This document shows, one piece after another, positions 55,388 through 64,000 of a stretch of DNA of 64,000 bases. The notes under the pieces are model-generated. The model was not told where the DNA came from. It did not search any database and worked only from the letters and a program-made list of their open reading frames with translations. The position numbers and the translations under genes are program-made. Each line of letters opens with the position of its first letter. Position 1 is the stretch's first letter. Origin of the DNA: Metaphire vulgaris (taxonomy: Eukaryota > Annelida > Clitellata > Crassiclitellata > Megascolecidae). The stretch covers positions 11,507,113 to 11,571,112 of the forward strand of contig CM030865.1 in assembly GCA_018105865.1 (NCBI GenBank), given 5' to 3'.

Positions 55388-55675
55388 CATCAAAACAGTG
55401 AATCAATACTGTAACAAATTATTGAAATTACAATATCTGCTGAATAATTACAGAACATACGTTACTGGATAACTTTTTCAAATGGAGAGGTAGCAGGAGG
55501 AGATAACTATTCATCTCTTAATTAAAATTTCTCTTTAAGGTGCATGGGCTTAGGTGGAAGAAAGTATGACCCCATTACTGCTCACAAGATCTTATATTTG
55601 ACTGTTGACTGTACAGCACTTTTGGTTTTGGCTGATGGCTATAGGCCCTATTACTGCGCTTCATAAATCGTCAAT

Positions 55676-55706
55676 AATAATAATAGTAATAGTAGTAGTA
55701 GTAGTA

Positions 55707-55766
<60 letters not shown>
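55676..55766. repeat. (AAT)/(AGT)n microsatellite
   Basis: AAT run with an AGT island. Confidence 0.9.
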
Positions 55767-56175
55767 CTTTCACATTTAAATTAAAAGTTAAAATTAGCCA
55801 CCTCCTGCAGCAAAGACTTCATATAGTAACTCTGTTTATTCCATTGATTATTCGCGGATTTGATCCGAAACCGATTGATCGGGCGCAGCATAGGCTAACG
55901 CGCAAATCAATGCGACACAAAAACGGCACTATATAAATATTCGGTCGCGCTACGCTGGTCGTGATCTGCTCAATGCTACTGAACGGGACTCGTGTGAAAG
56001 AATTCCCGTCTCTGAATTGTCTCTCAAGGCGATTGAAACGATTCCCATTCAGGCCTAATGCATCATTTTTGTTGTTAACCCCTATTTTTCGTCGTCCTCT
56101 AGCGCTAATTCAAAACCAGGCGCTATATAAATTAAAGCACGTCGTGATTATTCAACTATAGATCAAGTATTACTT

Positions 56176-56177
56176 AA

Positions 56178-56248
<71 letters not shown>
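56176..56248. repeat. (ATT)n microsatellite after retroposon tail
   Basis: ATT run. 60 bp before it is CAGGCGCTATATAAATTAAA, the plus-strand LINE/SINE tail motif. Confidence 0.88.
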
Positions 56249-56249
<1 letters not shown>

Positions 56250-56488
56250 GTACTGATTTATGTGGTAACTCGTCCGAACGAACTGCGTGAACACATTACA
56301 AAGTTACAGATAATAAATTAAATATCAGGCTGTCAACGATCTCAAACGGTGTCCACAATCTACGAAATGTGCACTATCAACAAATTGTACCTATAGGCCT
56401 ACCAGTTAAAATTTAAAATGGGGTTGAGAATAATACCGCGCCCCCCGCCATAAAGCCTGGGAACCACTTTAAAAAGAGCTGTTCTCAC

Positions 56489-56567
56489 CTTGTAATGCAC
56501 TGCTTCTGGTCCAAAAGGAGACAACCGAAATCGCCGACAGACTGAGAGCAACACAATTGAAGTTCAT
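56489..56567 (-). CDS. Eph: Eph exon 1: initiator Met and signal peptide
   Basis: Minus-strand ATG at 56565-56567 opens a 26-codon frame, MNFNCVALSLSAISVVSF then WTRSSALQ, plus one base (phase 1), ending at the donor TTACAAG|GTGAGAAC. A hydrophobic core of about 13 residues followed by small residues before the mature N-terminus fits a secretory signal peptide. The first intron of vertebrate Eph genes is also in phase 1. The G joins TG of exon 2. This is the first in-frame ATG after the GC-rich 5' region. No other ATG-led alternative with a donor was seen nearby. Confidence 0.9.
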
Positions 56568-56639
56568 CGTGAAAATATAAACGCAACAGGAATCCAATTG
56601 AACTCTTTGTTCCTCTTTCGAATGTACTTTTAGAATTTT

Positions 56640-57205
56640 AAATCGCCCGCATGTTTCGTATTTAAAAGTCCCGGTTGAAACAGGAAATCGTTAATTTACA
56701 CAACGGAAGTGACGACCCTAGAGGCGTCTTTCTAAATATAGTCACTCGTGTATTGCGTTGCGCTGGATAAAATCCGGGAAAATCCGGTAGAACTCAATTC
56801 GTGTCCACAGGCCTGCGTCTTTCCCCTTCCGCAAGAGGCCAAAAGACCGGAATCATCGAACCACACAACGACGTTCGATATATTCTACGTTGAACTTCTA
56901 TAGCGCCATATTAGTCATGTTCTCGACATCAGTCGATGGTCGCTCTTTGATGTCGTATCTGTAAATGGATACTAATTGTACGCAGTAGATTTCGACCGTT
57001 ATCGGAAACGTTCCAGGACGAGAGGGAATCCAGCCGCCGCCACACAGAGCCTCCTTCGTTTCAGTGCATTAGGGCCGCATGAGCAAATCCTTTAGCGCCG
57101 CAAGTCTTTGTACAGCGCTTCGGGGCTTATCGCCGGCGTTCGCACAGCGTCCATCAGCGCTGATTTCAGAAATGAGTCTTCGCTAGGATAAAGCCGTCTG
57201 CCACA

Positions 57206-57278
<73 letters not shown>

Positions 57279-57450
57279 GCTGTCGATCGTCTGCCTTCGG
57301 GCGTGCAGCAAATTTGTCAAACAGAAACGAGACCTTCTGCTCGCTCCTCGGTTAAACGGCGCGCCTTCTATTTTACAGATGAGGGGGCGGGGCGCTACGG
57401 CGTCCGGTACTTTTTCATTGGTTGCGGCGGGACCCGAAGTGGGCGTGTTA
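56640..57450 (-). promoter_or_regulatory. CpG-rich 5' flank, putative Eph promoter region
   Basis: Upstream of exon 1 CpG density rises sharply compared with the introns (CGCCGGCGTTCG, GGCGCGCC, CGTCCGG words). A TATA-like TTTTAAATA on the minus strand lies at about 56659-56667, roughly 92 bp upstream of the ATG. A (CT)n tract splits the region at 57208-57274. Promoter assignment is an inference from position and composition. Confidence 0.5.
57208..57274. repeat. (CT)n microsatellite in the 5' flank
   Basis: About 33 CT units, GAGA on the Eph strand, about 650 bp upstream of the ATG. Confidence 0.96.
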
Positions 57451-57532
57451 GAGTATATTGACGTTTCGCTTCGGATTCAGAGCTTATGCCACTATGCCGC
57501 GCTGCTGTACAAGGTTTTTTGTACCCTCGTAA

Positions 57533-57715
57533 CAGTGGCGGCTCCACAGGGGGGACCGGGGGTCCCGTGCCCCCTATTGAGTGCCTGCCCCCCCCCAGTG
57601 GCCCTCTGTTGGGACCCTATACTTAATACCACATACCTAACAACAAATGGTGGCCCCATGATTAGAAGTTGCCACCCCAACGGCCCCCACTTGCCAAATC
57701 CTGGAGCCGCCACTG
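57533..57715. mobile_element. CAGTGGCGGCTCC hAT MITE copy 6
   Basis: 183 bp, starts CAGTGGCGGCTCCACAGG and ends TGGAGCCGCCACTG. Flanks CCTCGTAA and CCACGTAA match at 7 of 8 bases. Confidence 0.93.
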
Positions 57716-58381
57716 CCACGTAATCCCGTTTTTCATTCAAGAAATGTTAGGAGAATCCTGATTTCGCATAATTATAAAAATTTAAATTTCGAACACATAT
57801 ATTCCATATAATGGCATGTCATAGGTCTAGGCCCTATGTAGGCCTATAGCGAGTGCGATAAAATAGCATTTAATTAAGAAGAAATTCTCCGGCATTAAAA
57901 CGACGTTTTCGTTTATCCTCAACTTCGTTGCTTCAAATCTTGCGGGAATAATCAATATTGACCGCTTCAATTTCGCTCTCCAGCACTTGAAATGGGGTAG
58001 GGGAGACCGGGGCTACTTGATACGATTTTCACTCTTTGTGTCATTGCATGACATGTAATACTGCTAGCCCCGGTCTCCCCTACCTCGCAGCCATGATTCA
58101 TACCACACACTCGGTGGAGTGCAGAGAGTGGTTGGCCCAGGCCCCAGGGGCCAAACTCGACCACCGTGGACGGCCCCCATCATCTGGTGGATAGTTGACA
58201 GACAAAAAATGGTCGCCGAGTCAAATTTTGCGCCCCCTCTGGTGTGCGCCCAGGGCCCTCTGCACCAGTGCATAGGCGGATTTAGAGTTTAATATTTGGG
58301 TAGGCTAAAATTCTGGTCGTCACCTATTATTTTCTTGGTTCTTGGGGGACGAACCGCGTCTTAAGATATCTGGTCCATTGT
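57716..58381. other. 5' flank, mostly unassigned
   Basis: A short inverted pair GTAGGGGAGACCGGGGCTA (57996) and TAGCCCCGGTCTCCCCTAC (58064) forms an 87-bp palindromic element, recognisable as a small foldback MITE. The rest is unassigned. Confidence 0.6.
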
Positions 58382-58563
58382 CAAGGGCGTAGCGACGGGG
58401 TGGGGTGGGGGTATATCGGTATATATACCCCCAAAATCAGTCTACCTTAAAGTTTTTATGTGATTTACATGTGGCTATATGTGGTTTATGTGGGTTATAG
58501 TTCAGATTTATACCACCCAAAATATTTATACCCTCCCAAATCAAATTTCTGGCTACGCCCCTG
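58382..58563. mobile_element. CAGGGGCGTAGCGACG hAT MITE copy 7
   Basis: 182 bp, starts CAAGGGCGTAGCGACGGGGT and ends CTGGCTACGCCCCTG, with perfect TSD TCCATTGT at 58374-58381 and 58564-58571. Confidence 0.96.
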
Positions 58564-58814
58564 TCCATTGTATGAGGCTTCCCTCAACAGAAACAGTTTA
58601 TAATTAAAAGGCGTGACTTAATGTCCAAAATGCATTATAACTCACTGACTTCCAGAGGCTTAACTTAAAAACTGAGGGGCACCGACCGCCGTTAAAAGGG
58701 AAGGAGGGGAGTGGTCCATCCCACGAGGAGGTCTGGACAGCGGACATAATAAGTTAGTAACTATTGAAAATCTTAGACTAGCAACTGCACAACACCGCCG
58801 ACATATAAAGCAGG

Positions 58815-59385
58815 GTCACTGGCATAACCACCGGGGTGGGGTGGGTACGGCCCCAGGGGTCGTCCATAAATTACGTCACGCGAATTTGGCACTTTTGTGA
58901 CCCCCCTACGTAACGCGACGTCACAAAACGTCGGACCCCTCAAAATATGACGTCACAACGGGCCGACCCCATTTTCGTCTTCCGAAAAATCTTGACAAGC
59001 ATAAAAAGGCCATCCTTGTATTTTTCCTCTCCAAAATCCCTGACAAGTAAAAAAGGTCAGACAAGCAAAAAAGGTCAAAGGTCATGACCTATTTTTGGCG
59101 TGACGTCACATTTACGCAACCCCCTTCGCAACGCTGTCACAAATGGCCGCACACCCCTAACCGCGTGACGCAATTTATGGACGGCCCCCTATTCCGGATG
59201 GGATCAGTCGTGGGATTTGCGCAAAATCCGTTGGAATTTGACGGGGGTAGATTGTTCATTAGAACAGAATCAATGTTTAAAAAATGTGACAAGAATTTCT
59301 CAGTAACTCGATTTTTGCCAGTATTTTTTAAATTAGAAAATGCCACTGCCCCCCCAATTCCGTAACCTTGGCTGCACCACCGAGC
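58815..59385. mobile_element. CACTGGCATAACCACCGGGG element with nested GTCGTCCATAAATTACGTCA element
   Basis: The outer family is that of 3496/25303/26394 (GGATGGGATCAGTCGTGGGA after the nested block; right end CCTTGGCTGCACCACC). The inner element at about 58856-59187 has ends GGTCGTCCATAAATTACGTC and CGCAATTTATGGACGGCC. Confidence 0.8.
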
Positions 59386-59504
59386 AGGGATGATCCAGTG
59401 CCTAAAAATAGCTTCATGAAATAGATGGTTAAGATAATACAAACTCATATGAAGATAGAACATTGCATATTCATTAGAATTTCAGAATGTACCTTTGTCC
59501 AACT

Positions 59505-59913
59505 TGTCCATTAATTACGTTAACAAATTAGGGGGGTTGAAAAAGTTTGACAGTTGTTGACAGGGGGAGGGGTGGTCAAGAGAAGTTAACTTCAACAATT
59601 TCATTTTTTTACAAATGACAAAAAAATTGAAAATTTCACGGAATACTATTTATTATATTGGAAAAAAGCCTGACAAGCAAAAAAAGGTCATCACGACACT
59701 TGATGAACAAAAGAAAGGGAAAAGGTCGCATCACTGCAAAATTAATAACCCTCTAAACTTTTTAGGGGACTGGCACTGGTCTTAGTTCGGGGGGCGGGTG
59801 GCCAAAAGTTTCTGACATAATTATAGGGGAGGTCATGAAAGTTGACAGTTGTTGATAAGGGGAGGGGTCAAAAATTGCTCGAAAATTGTTGACATAATTA
59901 ATGAACAGTCCTT
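59505..59913. mobile_element. TCCATTAATTACGTTAAC element
   Basis: Left TTGTCCATTAATTACGTTAA and right TTGACATAATTAATGAACAG are inverted ends. The interior has AGTTTGACAGTTGTTGACAG twice (59546, 59838-). It is similar in design to the GTCGTCCATAAATTACG element at 58856. Confidence 0.7.
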
Positions 59914-60414
59914 TAAAACAGTTGCCACGAGACCAAAGCCCATCGACTTGAATTTTCTGAAACATAAACTAACACCTATTTTAAAAATATATTTACCAAG
60001 ACCAGTGGCAACAACCATCGCCAAAATCACTCGAATAAATCAACTGAACCCGTCCGTTAAACTCTGTTTTATTTTCAGTAACCATTGATCCAGACCTACA
60101 CAAAATCATTTACACGTATAGTGCACCTTATTACTATTCAAAATCTGTACACACACATTCATTAGCCGGGAAGTGTGCACACCGCCATCGACGCTGCACA
60201 CGATCTACACCAATCACGGTACAGTTAAGACCTCACAGATTGGATTTCTATAGAAACTCATACACCATTACCGAACCCCATCCGCAGGGAGACGACAAAA
60301 AGAAACACGGAAAGGTCACGTGCTCCAATGAGTCATCACAGTACATGAGCACAGATCACCGAACTAACAATCACATTTAACTTTGATTTGAAACGAATAT
60401 AGTCAGGTTATATG

Positions 60415-60607
60415 CAGTGTTTAATCTAGACCCCTGGACTCTGGTGGGGGGAAAAGCCGGGTGGTGGGAACTGACAAAGCCAGGCAGAATTCTGCTAGGG
60501 GGCTGCTGTTAGTTGAAGTAGTATGCCAAAATTTCCCAGGGGGATTTGAAATTTCCGGGGGAAAAAGGGCAATTTTCCCCTCCGGAAACGGCCTAGATTA
60601 AACCCTG
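60415..60607. mobile_element. CAGTGTTTAATCTAG hAT MITE copy 3
   Basis: 193 bp, starts CAGTGTTTAATCTAGACCCC and ends GGCCTAGATTAAACCCTG, with perfect TSD GTTATATG at 60407-60414 and 60608-60615. Confidence 0.96.
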
Positions 60608-60615
60608 GTTATATG

Positions 60616-61171
60616 GCAAGCACAGAGTTATAGTTAAAACAAAATTAAACAGTAAATTCAGCAAGCGAACAAAACAAGGCAGAGTTAACGAATAAGTCTC
60701 AAATTTCAATGATAATAAAGTCAACTCTAAAGATGCAAGAACTTAAAATAAGATGACAACATACGAGAAGTGATATGAATAGCGTCGCATATATTTCATT
60801 AGACATTCAGCTTTCATTTTTTTAAAATTCAAATTCCAAATCCAGTTGAACTACAATGATATCTTTAGTCATAAGAACAGAAATTTAGCAAATGGAACGA
60901 ATGTTAAAATTTCACGCAGCATATAAACACATGTAAACTTGAAATCTATCACATTTACAAATGAAATCGCCTGTCAATATGTCGACTCAAAAACGTTAAT
61001 AACAATAAAGGCTTCTCAACGACAATATGACGTCGTTAGCTCAGAGATTAGGAAACCATTAAAATAACACAAAACATCAAATAAAAAATCAACTTAGAAT
61101 CTACTGGAAGGCAATCACAGAACTTAGTCAAATATATAGCAATAGCAGAATATACAGTAGTCAAAACCAAA
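60616..61171. other. 5' flank, AT-rich, nothing recognised
   Basis: No coding, RNA or repeat signature could be supported. Confidence 0.4.
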
Positions 61172-61341
61172 TACAGTAGACCTTCGTTATAACAGGCTCG
61201 ATTATAACGTATACTTCGTTGTAATGCACTGCAGTGTACGGTCTGTGTGATGTGCTACTGTATTGGATATAACGTACTTCAGATATAAAGTACTAAATGT
61301 TACAGACCAGCTAAGTACATTATAATGAAGTTCTACGCGTA
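61172..61341. mobile_element. pogo/Tigger-like MITE, TTATAACG family
   Basis: Starts TACAGTAGACCTTCGTTATA and ends ATTATAATGAAGTTCTACGCGTA-type sequence, TA-bounded, with the ATAACGTA words of its relatives. Confidence 0.85.
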
Positions 61342-61971
61342 ACTGTACTCAGAAATTATCAAGATGGCATTTGCAGACATTCAGGCTAAACTCACTTGCA
61401 TAGAGGCATCTACTCCTTCAGTCAGTATGGGAAATCCCTCAATGGGCGCAGGGGTTAACCATGTTTTACAAAGTATCATTACCGCCAGCATTTGAAAGCA
61501 ATCTCCAGTTTATGATTTATTGGAAGATTGACCTCCCACCATCACTATCAATCCAACTAAATCAAACCAGGCAACATCGCAAAAGAGCTGGAAACATCAG
61601 GAGTTAAACAGCACATGTGGAAGCAGATGGAAAAACAAATTCCACAACAGTAAAGGGAAGAGGCACCCTATGGAGTGATCCGAGTTGACTTGAATGCGTT
61701 AAGTGAAGCCTGATTTCTTAAAACCAAGCTGAGAAAAAAACCAATATATTGTAATAACTGTTAAAAATCAAAATTCCTTCTAAAAGCATTGACAAACTCT
61801 ATATAGCATCTAATATCAGCCACTACAAAAAAACAAAGCCAACAGTAACAAGTCATTTCATATCAGAATCATACGCAGCACCAACATATGCAAATCAGGG
61901 CTATACCGGATCTCAATTCAGGCCGCACTTAGCGAATGACTTAACGTGCATAAACAACCATGTAATAATAA
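61342..61971. other. 5' flank, nothing recognised
   Basis: No supported feature. Confidence 0.4.
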
Positions 61972-62158
61972 TACAGTGGATCCCACTTAATCGCATATCA
62001 CTTAATTGCATAACCTGCATAATCGCATAACAATGTAAAACCCCGAACCAGTGATTTGTGCGTACAATTAATTATCAGCCGTCCCGGTTATTCGCATAGC
62101 CCAGTTAATCACATAAGCAAGGCTTGCACGGCACCTATGCAATTAAGCGGGTTTCACT

Positions 62159-62161
<3 letters not shown>
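61972..62161. mobile_element. pogo/Tigger-like MITE, CACTTAATCGCATA family, copy 3
   Basis: 190 bp, starts TACAGTGGATCCCACTTAAT and ends TTAAGCGGGTTTCACTGTA, TA at both ends. The right side runs into (AAT)n to 62196. Confidence 0.92.
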
Positions 62162-62196
<35 letters not shown>

Positions 62197-62209
62197 TAGG
62201 ACTGTACAG

Positions 62210-63290
62210 GATTTCAATTTAGGTTGGATACAGATTCACAGATAAATGGTGTTGAACTGCAAAACTTGACTGGTACCATAGAGTGGTACATGGCTGAATT
62301 GACTGCTCAACTGAGCGATAACTCCACAAATAAATTATTGTATTTGTTATTCAACTTACTGCCATGACAAAATTAATTACACATTACGGACTATAATGAT
62401 GACACAATGATATAATGATATACAATAATATAATAATAATAGTATTTTCTTACTCATTAATTGATATAATTACTTGTTAAAGTTTATAACTGCACGTAGT
62501 ACTTAGGGTGAAACTGTAAAGAAAATTTCTGCATGTAGGCAGAACAAATCTGGCCAGAATTCGGTACAGCCCTAGTACATATGCATGCGTGCCTATGCAG
62601 AACGCAGAAATTATGCAACAGCCATAAGACAACACAAAGTTGCTTACAGAAACAATTTCAAGATATTCCCATTTCAACCACGAAAACAGATCGGAGATTC
62701 TCTCAGAAAGGAACAAGGCAGTTCATCTCACCAAACATTTGATTAGGCATCCAAGCAATATTAACTAAGAACATATCATATATTACATTTCCATTGGCAC
62801 CCACAGAAATTTTTCCAGAGGGCAAAACACAATGGCCACAGTTAATATTTCAGCAAGGTTTTCAAATGCAAAATTTGACAATGTTAAAACATAGCCAGAA
62901 TGCCAGGCAATTTTCAAACAAAATCAGGTATGGTTATACTTTAATTAAGTAATGTTTTAGTGTGAAAATATTGGTCAAAAAAAAGTTTGCTATCAACATA
63001 TATTTGCATTTTCCAATGGATGTTACTATCGCCTCTGCGGGGCTGGGAAGCCCTGTCTTGTCCCTGCCCAATGATATACCATCCATGTACTGGTATATTT
63101 CATTGTCATGACAAAAGACATGCGAAACATAAGAAAGAACCTAAACATCAGTGTTGTGTATATTTCAATTAAAAAAAGACATGCGAAACATAAGAAAGAA
63201 CCTAAACATCAGTGTTGTGCAAAGTAAAGCTCACAATGACTCAATGAAACCATGGTGCATCAAGTAATAACACAAGAACAATTTCCAATG
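62210..63290. other. 5' flank, AT-rich; short tandem duplication
   Basis: A ~45-bp segment (AAGACATGCGAAACATAAGA then AAGAACCTAAACATCAGTGT) is present twice at 63115 and 63176. Nothing else recognisable. Confidence 0.6.
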
Positions 63291-63293
63291 GGC

Positions 63294-63394
63294 AGTGGCA
63301 TGCCAAGAGTCCTGGATGCCCAGGGTCAAAGTAAATTTGGATGCCCCCATCTGGTGGATGTCCGGGGCAACAGCCCCCTCTGCACGCCAATGCT
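63294..63394. mobile_element. CAGTGGCATGCCAAGAG element
   Basis: CAGTGGCATGCCAAGAGTCC and CCTCTGCACGCCAATG form inverted ends around GATGCCC/GGATGTCC motifs. TSD not found. Confidence 0.6.
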
Positions 63395-64000
63395 AATATA
63401 TAATCGGCCACAAAGCGCCAGCAAAACGGCTGCACATATCATATACATTAATATTCAGACATAACAACGGACACAGTAGTTACAAACAATGTTCCCTCTA
63501 ACTTTTTCCGCGTGTGTGCGTAAAATCATAGTGCCTGAGCGGCACCTTTTCATACCCGAGCACCCAAATTTTTTTCACTTATGCCACCCAAGACAACAAC
63601 GAAATTGGTGTTATTCGAAACTTAAAATCACTGCGCGGCGGTCGAAAACCGCGTTTTCTTGTCATGTACGCAGCCGCACAGCGTAGAGAGAACATTGGCT
63701 ACAAACAGACCGCGATAAAACTACGGCAGCGGCAAACCGCTCGAGAGAGAGCAAATGCTAACATGGCAGATCTTGCAGACCCACCGAGATACAAGTCTCT
63801 GGACACAAAGTATTAACGAGGTTCTTTATACCGCATTGTAAACAAGACAAAGCTGGAAAACTCGTGACAAAAAGCTCTTCGCAAAGATATGTAAACTGCT
63901 AATGGCGTTACTCTTCGAATTCATGCTTTACGGCTCAGTAATGTACTGTAGCATTTGCAATGCAATGTAGCATTTGTATAGCACCACTTATATTTCTACT
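63395..64000. other. right end of window, mostly unassigned
   Basis: A GTAGCATTTGTATAGCACCA retroposon tail begins at about 63967 and continues out of the window. The preceding sequence has no supported feature. Confidence 0.45.

Overview
This window is eukaryotic (metazoan) genomic DNA, not bacterial or phage. It is AT-rich, packed with microsatellites, MITEs and retroposon tails, and carries small GC-rich exons with GT/AG signals. One protein-coding gene can be supported: the 5' part of an Eph receptor tyrosine kinase on the minus strand. Nine coding exons were located from conserved peptide motifs, splice signals and phase continuity: signal peptide (56489-56567), start of the ligand-binding domain (40159-40238), ligand-binding domain (25034-25232 and 22691-23020), two cysteine-rich exons (18827-18983, 12514-12669), first fibronectin III domain split over two exons (9373-9553, 4308-4432) and part of the second fibronectin III domain (58-278). 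The rest of the ectodomain and the transmembrane, kinase and SAM parts would lie beyond the left edge. About 1.5 kb of coding sequence is spread over 56.5 kb.

Two things about this gene need attention. The exon 22691-23020 contains one surplus base relative to the frame required by homology and by all flanking exon phases, giving a stop a few codons later. The intron between 9373 and 4432 uses a GC donor that is supported by phase.

The introns and the 5' flank are a museum of DNA transposons. Many hAT-type short elements still have 8-bp target-site duplications (TSDs) that can be read directly: at least six copies of a CAGGGGCGTAGCGACG family, several of a CAGTGGCGGCTCC family, two of a CAGTGTTTAATCTAG family, and single elements at 9992-10782, 10805-11565, 13618-13908, 23156-23965 and 45859-46740. 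A subset of the larger hATs has subterminal regions made of short tandem words specific to each element (ACCCGT, GTACTT, TTAGAATTAG, GTAGTTAACTAC, GGGTTGG). There are also TTAA-bounded piggyBac-like palindromes (4 copies), two pogo/Tigger-like TA-bounded families, a 746-bp foldback element, and what looks like a composite hAT insertion (20041-20768). Retroelement debris comprises at least three LINE reverse-transcriptase C-terminal fragments and tRNA-derived SINEs. Tandem arrays include a 190-bp satellite (27.3-29.1 kb), a 409-bp triplicate (0.54-1.65 kb), and about 203-bp and 175-bp arrays.

The right end (57.7-64 kb), upstream of the Eph start, contains no recognisable gene, only transposon-derived and unassigned AT-rich sequence. 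The species cannot be named from sequence alone. The Eph gene makes it an animal, and the loose gene structure and repeat style suggest an invertebrate with a medium to large genome, possibly a marine deuterostome; that last step is inference.
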